This document shows positions 1 through 5,549 of a stretch of DNA of 8,724 nucleotides, one piece after another; within the stretch, counting starts at the first letter, position 1, and every line of letters starts with the position of its first letter. A program made the position numbers and the translations under genes. Origin of the DNA: Treponema sp. (GTDB lineage: Bacteria; Spirochaetota; Spirochaetia; Treponematales; Breznakiellaceae); assembly GCA_031281855.1 (NCBI GenBank), contig JAITEW010000151.1, positions 1 through 8,724 on the forward strand, written 5' to 3'. The notes under the pieces are model-generated. The model saw only the letters and a program-made list of their open reading frames with translations, was not told where the DNA came from and did no database searches.

Positions 1-1
1 C

Positions 2-241
2 CTCCTGTTTATGAAACCCGCGGCCATCGCGAACCCTGCAAACGGGGCCCTCTACCTGGGCATAGGCATCGCCTCGGGTCTGGCAATAGCTTTTTCCGCT
101 ATCGCCCAGGGCAAGGCAGGCGCTTCAGGCGCCGATGCTGCCGGGGAAACCGGCAAAGGTTTTGTCAACTACATGATGATCGTGGGTATCTGCGAAACCG
201 TAGCCATCTTCGCTATGGTTCTCTCGATGATCAGCCTGTAA
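2..241 (+). CDS. atpK: V-type ATP synthase subunit K (proteolipid c-ring), C-terminal part
   Basis: This is the membrane rotor-ring subunit of a V/A-type ATPase, which carries H+ or Na+ across the cytoplasmic membrane. The reading frame is open to the left edge of the window (L-L-F before the ATG at position 11), so that ATG is probably internal. Family members are about 140-160 residues with two hairpins; only the second hairpin is here. Visible are a Gly/Ala-rich helix (GIGIASGLAIAFSAIAQGKA), a polar loop and a last helix holding the conserved ion-binding glutamate in GICETVAIFAMV (Glu codon 194-196). It ends with TAA at 239-241. V-type ATPases are the usual kind in Treponema and Borrelia, so this supports a spirochaete host. 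It is probably the last gene of an ATPase operon lying to the left. The family is secure; the true start lies outside the window. Confidence 0.9.
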   Translation, partial: LLFMKPAAIANPANGALYLGIGIASGLAIAFSAIAQGKAGASGADAAGETGKGFVNYMMIVGICETVAIFAMVLSMISL

Positions 242-250
242 GACGATCTA

Positions 251-272
251 TTGCCGGGCAGCGTCCCGGTGA
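251..272 (+). other. Small stem-loop after atpK
   Basis: CCGGG (254-258) pairs with CCCGG (265-269) around a 6-nt loop. The stem can be extended outward by two G-T wobbles and one T-A pair. It lies 9 nt after the atpK stop. No T-run follows, so it is not a textbook intrinsic terminator; it may protect the 3' end of the ATPase mRNA. A TTG at 251 that could open the ispG frame falls inside this stem, which argues against it as the ispG start. Confidence 0.35.
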
Positions 273-295
273 ACCTTTCGGGGCTGTGCTGTAGG

Positions 296-1462
296 GTGTC
301 TCATATTACGCGGACCATTAAAATAGGCGGATTTGATCATTCCGGTCCTGCCGGGAAGGTTGAGTCTGTCCTTATAGGAGGCGGCCGGCCGGTGGTTATA
401 CAGACCATGTGGAAGGACCGCCTTTCTTTTTCGGACTTAGAAGGGCCCCGGGGAGAAGCGCTTATTGCCCGGATCGGAACCCTGCAAAAGATGGGCTGCA
501 GGCTCCTGCGTTTCGCTGTGCCGGACCTCCCTGCCGCGGAGGCCCTGGGGCTGCTGGCTTCCCGTGTCTCCCTGCCTCTTGTGGCGGATATTCACTTTGA
601 CTATAAAATCGCCCTCAGGTGCCTGGATTTTCCTATTGCCAAAATACGCATTAACCCCGGCAATATCGGGACCAGGGAAAAGGTCGAGGCTGTCCTTTCC
701 AAAGCCGCTTTGAAAGAGCGCCCTATCCGCATCGGGGTCAACGCCGGGAGCCTTCCCCAGGATCTGCGCCTGGAAATTGACGAAGGCCGCCTGGATCGCG
801 CCGAAGCCCTGGTCAGGGCAGCCGAAAGGGAGCTTGCCGTTTTCAGGGATTTTGGTTTTGACCAGGTCCTGGTCTCAATGAAAGCTTCAGGAATTGCCGA
901 TACTATAAAGGCCAACAGGCTCCTGGCGGAACGCTGCGACGCGCCTCTGCATATCGGGGTTACCGAAGCTGGGCCTCTGGTGCCCGGAGTCGTCAGGAAC
1001 ACTGCGGCTCTCATCAGCCTCCTTATGGAGGGTATCGGGGACACCGTACGGGTGTCCTTGTCGGATTCGGTAGAGAACGAGGTTATCGCGGGAAGGGAAA
1101 TCGTGTCCGCGGCGGCGGACGCCGGCGTCCCGGCCGGTTCCCCAGGGGCCGGCAGGCGTCCCGGAGGGGTAAGGATTGTTTCCTGCCCCAGGTGCGGCAG
1201 AAACAGCTTTGACACCCATGGCTTTACGGAACGCTGGCTTACACGGCTCTACTCACTGGATAAGGACATAACCGTGGCCGTAATGGGCTGCGAGGTAAAC
1301 GGCCCCGGGGAAGCCCGGGAAGCGGATCTGGGTATTACCGGAGCAGGGAACAAGGTCCTCATTTTCCGCCGCGGCGAGGTTACAAGGATCATAGACGCCG
1401 CAGCGGCGGATGAGGTTTTCGGGGAAGAACTAGAGTTGTTCAGAAACCAACCGGGTTATTGA
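296..1462 (+). CDS. ispG: 4-hydroxy-3-methylbut-2-en-1-yl diphosphate synthase (IspG/GcpE)
   Basis: IspG catalyses the reductive ring opening of 2-C-methyl-erythritol 2,4-cyclodiphosphate to HMBPP, the penultimate step of the MEP isoprenoid pathway, in the cytoplasm. The N-terminal TIM-barrel part shows IGGGRPVVIQTM, ADIHFDYKIAL, KIRINPGNIG and RIGVNAGSL. The C-terminal part carries the [4Fe-4S] ligands: Cys codons at 1184, 1193 and 1289, and a Glu codon at 1310. Their spacing, C-x2-C-x31-C-x6-E, is that of E. coli IspG (C270, C273, C305, E312). I place the start at GTG 296 (V-S-H-I-T-R-T-I-K-I-G), because family members begin close to an R-x-(V/I)-x-(V/I)-G segment. The frame is also open from a TTG at 251, which would add 15 unconvincing residues; neither start has a strong ribosome-binding site. 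The length of 388 residues is normal. The TGA stop at 1460-1462 overlaps the next start. Confidence 0.95.
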   Translation: MSHITRTIKIGGFDHSGPAGKVESVLIGGGRPVVIQTMWKDRLSFSDLEGPRGEALIARIGTLQKMGCRLLRFAVPDLPAAEALGLLASRVSLPLVADIHFDYKIALRCLDFPIAKIRINPGNIGTREKVEAVLSKAALKERPIRIGVNAGSLPQDLRLEIDEGRLDRAEALVRAAERELAVFRDFGFDQVLVSMKASGIADTIKANRLLAERCDAPLHIGVTEAGPLVPGVVRNTAALISLLMEGIGDTVRVSLSDSVENEVIAGREIVSAAADAGVPAGSPGAGRRPGGVRIVSCPRCGRNSFDTHGFTERWLTRLYSLDKDITVAVMGCEVNGPGEAREADLGITGAGNKVLIFRRGEVTRIIDAAAADEVFGEELELFRNQPGY

Positions 1463-2721
1463 ACAAGTCCACTGAACAAAATGTAAACAAGGCGGGAACG
1501 GATTTGGAACTTATTAACCTGCTGTGCCGGAACCGGGGCAAATCCCGGGATAAAACCTTTGCCGAAACCAACCGGGTTTTGGGAAAGGCTCTCTCTTTCG
1601 CTTTTTTTCTTTTCTTTTTTACAGCCCGGTTTTCCTTCCTTTCCGCCCAGCAGAACCAGCAGCCCTGGTGGTTTGCTCTGGAACAGGGAAAACTTTATTA
1701 CCGCAGCGGGGCTTACGGGAACGCCCTTATGGCCTTTGAAGACGCCAGGCGGAACCGGGAAGCCCGGTTTACCCGGATGGAACAGGATCTGGTCCAGTTT
1801 CTTTCCCTGCCTGATGTCCGGCGCCTTGGGGATTCCCTGGACCGCGTGGAAACGTACATCGCCGAAAGAGGCCAGACCCAGGCCGCTGCGGCCCTGGCGG
1901 AGCTTTACTACCGGGTTCCCAAACAGAGCCTCGGCGGTTCGGCGGCAAAGGCCCTGGAGGAACTGGACCGCCTCAAGGCCTACCCTGAAGCGGAATTCTG
2001 GCTAGGCGAAACCTACAGCGCCGAAGGCGAACTGGGCCTGGCCCTGGGGCAGTACCGCAAGGCGTACAGCGGACGGGATCTCCTGGAAACCCCTGGTTTT
2101 GACGCCGAAATCCTTTACAAAATGGCCGGAATCCACCGCATGCGCCAGGAGTACCAGGAAATGGAAAAAACCCTCCTGGAAATCATCACCGGCCAGGGTC
2201 CCGAAGGCGAGAAACGGGACAGCCTCTGGGCCGGGGGGAACGGGGGCTACGCCAGGGCGGCTATGGCCAGGGTCCTTGAAAATGACGGTATAAGCCGGTT
2301 CCTGACCCTCTACCGCTACGACAATGCCCAGGTTGAGCGGGCCCACAGGCTGCTGGGCTTCTTTTATTACGCATCGAACCGTACCCCTGCGGCTGAGCAC
2401 CTGATGTTCTCGTTCCTTATCCAGAATACCGTCCTTATTGGCGAGGTGCTTCGTAAGGAATACGATTATACCTTCAGCACCCTGGATGCCTTGATGGACG
2501 CTGTACAGCGCCGGCAGGATCTCCTTGCATACATCGAAGAAACCGAATATTTCAAGACACTTTACTACCTGGGTTCCTCGCTTTTCGCGTCAGGCAAACT
2601 CCTTCCTGCCCGGCAGTTCTGGACCTTCCTGGCAGGCCGGATAGAAGCCGGTGAATGGCGCGTCCGCGCCCAGGGGCAGCTCCGGAGCCCTTATGTTGAT
2701 AAAGCCATAGAGATGCCCTAG
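1459..2721 (+). CDS. Exported tetratricopeptide-repeat-like protein, function unknown
   Basis: I do not recognise a named family. From TTG 1459, which overlaps the ispG TGA as TTGA, it encodes 420 residues. Residues 42-64 form a Phe-rich hydrophobic segment ending FSFLSA-QQ, a likely signal-peptidase I site with no lipobox Cys, so the mature protein is probably periplasmic. A TTG at 1579 (residue 41) would place this segment right at the N-terminus and is a serious alternative start; another TTG is at 1504. After it come about five helical hairpins of TPR character: near residues 74-107 (LYYRSGAYGNALMAFEDA), 178-211 (WLGETYSAEGELGLALGQY), 218-250 (YKMAGIHRMRQEYQEMEK), 295-325 (LLGFFYYASNRTPAAEHL) and 367-395 (YYLGSSLFASGKLLPARQF). 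Such proteins act as scaffolds, often in envelope complexes. The start-stop overlap implies translational coupling to ispG. It ends with TAG. Confidence 0.75.
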   Translation: MNKSTEQNVNKAGTDLELINLLCRNRGKSRDKTFAETNRVLGKALSFAFFLFFFTARFSFLSAQQNQQPWWFALEQGKLYYRSGAYGNALMAFEDARRNREARFTRMEQDLVQFLSLPDVRRLGDSLDRVETYIAERGQTQAAAALAELYYRVPKQSLGGSAAKALEELDRLKAYPEAEFWLGETYSAEGELGLALGQYRKAYSGRDLLETPGFDAEILYKMAGIHRMRQEYQEMEKTLLEIITGQGPEGEKRDSLWAGGNGGYARAAMARVLENDGISRFLTLYRYDNAQVERAHRLLGFFYYASNRTPAAEHLMFSFLIQNTVLIGEVLRKEYDYTFSTLDALMDAVQRRQDLLAYIEETEYFKTLYYLGSSLFASGKLLPARQFWTFLAGRIEAGEWRVRAQGQLRSPYVDKAIEMP

Positions 2722-2744
2722 CATCTCAGAGATGTCTTAGCATC
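2710..2744 (+). repeat. 19-bp-period tandem repeat spanning the TPR gene stop codon
   Basis: GAGATGCCCTAGCATC (2710-2725) recurs as GAGATGTCTTAGCATC (2729-2744): 14 of 16 bases match and the period is 19. Each copy folds by itself (GATGC-ccta-GCATC at 2712-2725; GATGT-ctta-GCATC at 2731-2744, with one G-T pair). In addition CATCTC (2722-2727) and GAGATG (2729-2734) are inverted around one base, so alternative pairings between copies are possible. The first copy contains the TAG stop at 2719-2721. No T-run follows. It may be a 3'-end processing or termination element, or simply a small duplication. Confidence 0.6.
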
Positions 2745-2763
2745 CTGGTTTCGGCAATGCTGA

Positions 2764-2793
2764 TTGACACAGAGGTAAAATTTATAGTATTGT
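2764..2793 (+). promoter_or_regulatory. Sigma-70-type promoter for the zinc-ribbon gene
   Basis: A perfect TTGACA -35 box (2764-2769) is followed, after 18 bp, by TATTGT (2788-2793), a 4 of 6 match to the -10 consensus, in an A+T-rich patch. Initiation would be near 2800, giving a leader of about 85 nt before the ATG at 2885. It lies just after the end of the upstream transcription unit, as expected for a new start. Confidence 0.55.
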
Positions 2794-2884
2794 TTATACA
2801 TATCATGAAAGATTGAGCCATTCCTAAAAGCTGAAATTTTGGGAAAGACTCGATTAACAGCCCAAAGAGGCAAGGAGAAATACT

Positions 2885-3055
2885 ATGGCCCAGGCCAGTA
2901 AAAACTCACGTACAACAAGCGCTACCCAGAAGTTCTATTGTTCCTGCGGCGGCGAAGTCAAAATGAAGACTCTTTTCGAGAACGGAAAAGTCAAGAATGT
3001 CGCTGAGTGCGAAAAGTGCAAGCGCTCGGAACGGCGGCCGTCGGATTTCAAATAA
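2885..3055 (+). CDS. Small basic zinc-ribbon protein (56 residues)
   Basis: A short gene with a strong ribosome-binding site: AAGGAG at 2872-2877, 7 nt before the ATG. It encodes 56 residues ending in TAA at 3053-3055. After a Ser/Thr/Lys-rich start comes a likely single zinc ribbon: YCSCGGEV (Cys 19 and 21), a middle strand pair, then AECEKCKR (Cys 42 and 45), spaced C-x-C-x20-C-x2-C, and a basic tail RSERRPSDFK. No signal peptide or membrane segment is seen, so it should be cytoplasmic. Small basic zinc ribbons often bind nucleic acid or the ribosome, and the next gene encodes S20, but a role in translation is only a guess. It is not ribosomal protein L33 or L31, whose motifs differ. It has its own predicted promoter and stands apart from its neighbours. 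I believe similar short proteins occur in other treponemes, from memory only. Confidence 0.8.
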   Translation: MAQASKNSRTTSATQKFYCSCGGEVKMKTLFENGKVKNVAECEKCKRSERRPSDFK

Positions 3056-3056
3056 C

Positions 3057-3090
3057 GCCTCAGCGCCGCCGGGGAGCCGGCTGCGCAGGC
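3057..3090 (+). other. GC-rich stem-loop directly after the zinc-ribbon gene
   Basis: The dyad pairs GCCT (3057-3060), GCGC (3063-3066) and GCCGG (3068-3072) with CCGGC (3077-3081), GCGC (3083-3086) and AGGC (3087-3090). That is 13 pairs with a 2-nt bulge, one C-T mismatch and a GGAG tetraloop. It starts two bases after the TAA. This is a very stable structure, but the following bases (AAACTATAG) are not a T-run. It may be a 3'-protecting stem or a terminator that does not need a U-tract. Confidence 0.55.
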
Positions 3091-3103
3091 AAACTATAGT
3101 TAA

Positions 3104-3140
3104 TGTCTGTCCACAAAGTAACCGCCTTTGTGGACAGACA
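3104..3140 (+). terminator. Perfect 15-bp inverted repeat between the zinc-ribbon gene and rpsT (terminator-like or leader structure)
   Basis: TGTCTGTCCACAAAG (3104-3118) is exactly the reverse complement of CTTTGTGGACAGACA (3126-3140), with a 7-nt loop (TAACCGC). It is the longest perfect stem in the window. The bases that follow (CTGGTTAGTTGAG) are not a canonical U-tract, so calling it an intrinsic terminator is uncertain. It could end the zinc-ribbon transcript, or be a regulatory hairpin in the rpsT leader about 78 nt before the start codon. As DNA it could also bind a dimeric protein. Confidence 0.5.
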
Positions 3141-3156
3141 CTGGTTAGTTGAGCTT

Positions 3157-3180
3157 GTTTGAAAACTTTAGTTTTGAAAC
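3157..3180 (+). promoter_or_regulatory. A+T-rich palindrome in the rpsT leader
   Basis: GTTT (3157-3160) and AAAACT (3162-3167) mirror AGTTTT (3170-3175) and AAAC (3177-3180). Ten of eleven positions pair, with a G-G mismatch at 3161/3176 and a 2-nt centre. The tight centre suits a DNA operator or protein-binding dyad better than an RNA hairpin. It lies 38 nt before the rpsT start. I see no confident -35/-10 pair nearby, so its relation to a promoter is unknown. Confidence 0.4.
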
Positions 3181-3217
3181 AGGTTCGGTTTTATCTCAAC
3201 TTAATTGGGGGTTTCTT

Positions 3218-3493
3218 TTGGCTAAGAAAATTTCGTCCGCTGAAAAGCGGCACCGGCAGAGTGAAGAACGGCGTATCAGAAACAAGGCGATAAAGTCTTC
3301 TGTCAGGACCAGCGCTAAGAAATTTGTGGTTCTGGCCCAGAAGAAGGAAACAGAAGGGGCTGAAGCAGCGCTGAAAGATATGATCAAGAAGATCGATTCC
3401 GCCGCCCGGAAAGGGGTTATCAAGAAAAATGCTGCGGCCCGTAAAAAATCCCGGATGCAGCGGCTCTTTAATTCCATTAAAGCGGCCCAATAA
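3218..3493 (+). CDS. rpsT: Small ribosomal subunit protein bS20
   Basis: S20 is a primary 16S rRNA-binding protein of the small subunit. The 91-residue product is highly basic and shows the family signature from its first residues: KKISSAEKRHRQSEERRIRN, then SSVRTSAKKF, and near the C-terminus ARKGVIKKNAAARKKSRM. The start is TTG at 3218, because alignment to the family (M-A-x-K-K/I-x-S-A-x-K-R) begins exactly there, with a GGGGG tract at 3206-3211 as a plausible ribosome-binding site. The frame is open further up to a TTG at 3149, but those 23 extra residues are not S20-like and contain a palindrome. E. coli rpsT also starts with UUG and is autoregulated in translation, so the rare start may be functional. 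The next gene follows after 31 nt. Confidence 0.95.
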   Translation: MAKKISSAEKRHRQSEERRIRNKAIKSSVRTSAKKFVVLAQKKETEGAEAALKDMIKKIDSAARKGVIKKNAAARKKSRMQRLFNSIKAAQ

Positions 3494-3524
3494 ACCCTGT
3501 ACCGTCAGCCAGGATGAGGGTGTG

Positions 3525-3839
3525 ATGGTCGAAAATAAATATACCAAGGCTGAAATAGTCGATTCCATATACACGAAAACCGGAGTTAACCGAAAGGAAA
3601 TCCGGGATATTATGGATCTCTTTATCGATGAAATTAAGGCCGCCCTTATCAAGCGGATGGTTATTGAACTGAGGGGGTTCGGAACCTTTGAAGTGAAAGT
3701 CCGCAAAGGCCGTCAAAAGGCCAGAAATCCCAAGACCGGGGAGATCCTTTCCGTTAATTCCCATGGTACCGCTGTTTTCAGGCCAGGACGGGAATTGAAA
3801 CGGGACGTGCGGAATCTCAAGCAGGACAGTGAAGCATGA
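3525..3839 (+). CDS. HU/IHF-family DNA-binding protein
   Basis: A nucleoid-associated protein that binds and bends DNA as a dimer. It has 104 residues, slightly longer than the usual 90-99. The first 45 residues form the helical dimer part (YTKAEIVDSIYTKTGVNRKE). Next come GFGTFEV (51-57) and the DNA-binding beta-arm, with the tip RNPKTGE around the intercalating Pro 69, and the closing AVFRPGRELK. A short charged tail, RNLKQDSEA, is extra. The start is ATG 3525, with GAGGG at 3516-3520; a GTG sits at 3522, one codon earlier. The frame is open upstream to 3429, but that part is the shadow of rpsT. Whether it is a true HU or an IHF-like paralogue cannot be decided from this sequence, so no symbol is given. 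Its TGA overlaps the lnt ATG. Confidence 0.93.
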   Translation: MVENKYTKAEIVDSIYTKTGVNRKEIRDIMDLFIDEIKAALIKRMVIELRGFGTFEVKVRKGRQKARNPKTGEILSVNSHGTAVFRPGRELKRDVRNLKQDSEA

Positions 3840-5518
3840 ATTTGTCCCCTGAAAGGGGCGTTAGGTCCTTCTTTACCAACCTTGCCGCCATTGCAGCAGG
3901 AGCCGTGCTCTTCGCGGCGGCTTTTCCCAATCTTCTGTTTGAAAACGGCCTTCCGCTTCTTGCGTGGATCGCTTATGTTCCTGTTTTTTGGGTTATCCGG
4001 CGTTCCGGTTTTGGGGCCTGCGTGTTTTGGGGCGCCATTTACGGATACGGGGCTTACGGCCTCTTTAATTACTGGCTCGGCGTTTTTCATCCCTTAGCCG
4101 GGCTTATTGTCGGCTCTATATACCTCGTTTATATGGCCGTACTTTTCCCGGTCCTCAAGTTGGCGGCGGTCCTTTATCCCAATAAGGGGTATGTACTCCA
4201 GTGGCTTATGTGGGTGGGTTTCGAGTACCTCCGTACCAAGGGCTTTTTGGGGTATGCCTACGGTGTTTCAGGCTATTCCCAGTGGCATTTGACGCCGGTT
4301 ATCCAGATTGCCTCTGTGACCGGCGTCTGGGGGGTTTCGGCTGTGGTGGTCTTCCCTTCAGTATGGCTGGCTGCCGCTCTGCCCGGGGACATACCCTGGT
4401 CCCTTGAGGGCCTCAAAACAAGATTCCTGAATTTTTTACGCAAAGAAAAGGTTTCGGCCCTGGTATGGACCCTGACCCTCGCGGGGGTTCTGGTTTTCGG
4501 TTTTGTTTCCCCTGTTGATTACCAGGACGCCCGGAAGGCGAAACTTGCGCTGGTTCAACACAACACCGATCCCTGGGCGCCTTCCAAAGCCCCGACGCCG
4601 AAGCAGGCTTTTGAGGAATACTGGACCGATTTCAGGATACTCAAGCGCCTCTCTGACGAGGCTATAGCGGCGAATCCCGATCTTGACCTGGTGGTTTGGT
4701 CGGAAACGGCTTTTGTCCCCAGAATCTACTGGCATCTGACAGTGCGGGACGATCACTATTCCTACCTGCTGGTCAGGGAGCTCCTGGATTACCTTTCGAC
4801 CCAGAAGGTCCCCTTCGTTATTGGCAATGATGACGCCCGTAAAGATCCGGCCCTTAACCCCCAGGGGAACAACCAGGTGGATTACAACGCCGTGATGCTC
4901 TTTGAGGGAGAGGAGATAAAGCAGCTCTACCGGAAGCAGCACCTGGTTCCTTTTACGGAGCATTTTCCGTATGAAAAGCAGCTTCCTTTTATTTACGACG
5001 CCCTTATTAAGGCTGATACGCATTTTTGGGAGAAAGGGAAGGAAGCCACGGTTTTTGCCAGCACGAACCCCCAGGGGCTTTTCGGTTCCCAGGGAAAAGG
5101 GGCGCTCAAATTTTCGAGCCCTGTCTGTTTTGAAGATACCTTCGGTTACCTCTCGCGGGATTTTGTCCGTAACGGCGCGGAACTCATTGTCAACCTTACC
5201 AACGACGCCTGGTCCCGCAGCCTCCCTGCCCAGATGCAGCACCTTTCTATGGCCGTGTTCCGGGCTGTAGAGAACCGGCGTTCCATGGTACGTTCCACCG
5301 CTTCAGGGCAGACCTGCGCCATAGACCCTAACGGCAGGATTCTGGCTATGGCCCAGCCTTTCGCTGAAACCTGGCTGGCAGCGGAAGTTCCGGTGATACA
5401 GGTTTCTTCACTTTATACCCGCTATGGGGACCTGCTTCCCTGGGTGTTTATAGTTCTTTCGCTTTTCCTGTTGATCCTTCCTGCGGTTCATGGTATAATA
5501 AGGGTCGTTAAAAAATGA
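3836..5518 (+). CDS. lnt: Apolipoprotein N-acyltransferase
   Basis: Lnt adds the third acyl chain, taken from phospholipid, to the N-terminal Cys of diacylated lipoproteins at the outer face of the inner membrane. The 560 residues (E. coli about 512) begin with a multi-helix membrane domain (roughly residues 10-215: e.g. NLAAIAAGAVLFAAAFPNLL, LAWIAYVPVFWVI). A nitrilase-like domain (about 230-520) and a C-terminal helix (WVFIVLSLFLLILPAVHGII) follow. The catalytic triad is visible: Glu 290 in VVWSETAFVP, Lys 367 in YRKQHLVPFTE and Cys 431 in SPVCFEDTF. Further family signatures are NLTNDAWS and FRAVENRRSMVRSTASG. The start is ATG 3836, overlapping the HU stop as ATGA, with AGGA at 3823-3826; this implies translational coupling. 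Spirochaetes are lipoprotein-rich, so the enzyme fits the host. A promoter for the next gene is embedded in its last 50 bp. Confidence 0.96.
   Translation: MNLSPERGVRSFFTNLAAIAAGAVLFAAAFPNLLFENGLPLLAWIAYVPVFWVIRRSGFGACVFWGAIYGYGAYGLFNYWLGVFHPLAGLIVGSIYLVYMAVLFPVLKLAAVLYPNKGYVLQWLMWVGFEYLRTKGFLGYAYGVSGYSQWHLTPVIQIASVTGVWGVSAVVVFPSVWLAAALPGDIPWSLEGLKTRFLNFLRKEKVSALVWTLTLAGVLVFGFVSPVDYQDARKAKLALVQHNTDPWAPSKAPTPKQAFEEYWTDFRILKRLSDEAIAANPDLDLVVWSETAFVPRIYWHLTVRDDHYSYLLVRELLDYLSTQKVPFVIGNDDARKDPALNPQGNNQVDYNAVMLFEGEEIKQLYRKQHLVPFTEHFPYEKQLPFIYDALIKADTHFWEKGKEATVFASTNPQGLFGSQGKGALKFSSPVCFEDTFGYLSRDFVRNGAELIVNLTNDAWSRSLPAQMQHLSMAVFRAVENRRSMVRSTASGQTCAIDPNGRILAMAQPFAETWLAAEVPVIQVSSLYTRYGDLLPWVFIVLSLFLLILPAVHGIIRVVKK
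5471..5499 (+). promoter_or_regulatory. Extended -10 promoter inside the lnt 3' end
   Basis: TTGATC (5471-5476, 4 of 6 to the -35 consensus), a 17-bp spacer, then a perfect TATAAT (5494-5499) preceded by TGG, the TG-N extended -10 signature. Initiation near 5506 would leave a leader of about 40 nt before the response-regulator start. It would allow the response regulator, bactofilin and cinA to be expressed independently of rpsT–HU–lnt. Confidence 0.6.
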
Positions 5519-5549
5519 AAAGGCCTTTCCCGGCACAAGGAAGGTGATG

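Noticed and set aside
601..1215. 204-codon open frame on the minus strand inside ispG
   Set aside because: It is antisense to a gene with all catalytic ligands in place, and its translation is low-complexity Ser/Arg/Pro without any family motif. A shadow of G+C-leaning codons.
1602..1620. T7/T4/T6 runs in the signal-peptide region as a phase-variation tract
   Set aside because: The runs are short and broken by C. They simply encode a Phe-rich hydrophobic segment (FFLFFF); without strain comparison there is no evidence of slippage.
2805..2816. Three-codon leader ORF (ATG AAA GAT TGA) in the zinc-ribbon gene leader
   Set aside because: There is no ribosome-binding site in front of it, and so short a frame arises easily by chance.
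2885..3055. Reading the small gene as ribosomal protein L33 or L31
   Set aside because: L33 and L31 have different Cys spacing and surrounding residues. Only the size, zinc ribbon and nearby rpsT suggested it.
3092..3101. 10-bp palindrome AACTATAGTT
   Set aside because: Short and A+T-rich, so a chance match is likely. It contains a TATAGT -10-like box but has no -35 at a suitable distance.
4436..5242. 268-codon open frame on the minus strand inside lnt
   Set aside because: It lies opposite the catalytic domain of lnt, whose triad is intact. No recognisable motif or ribosome-binding site supports it.
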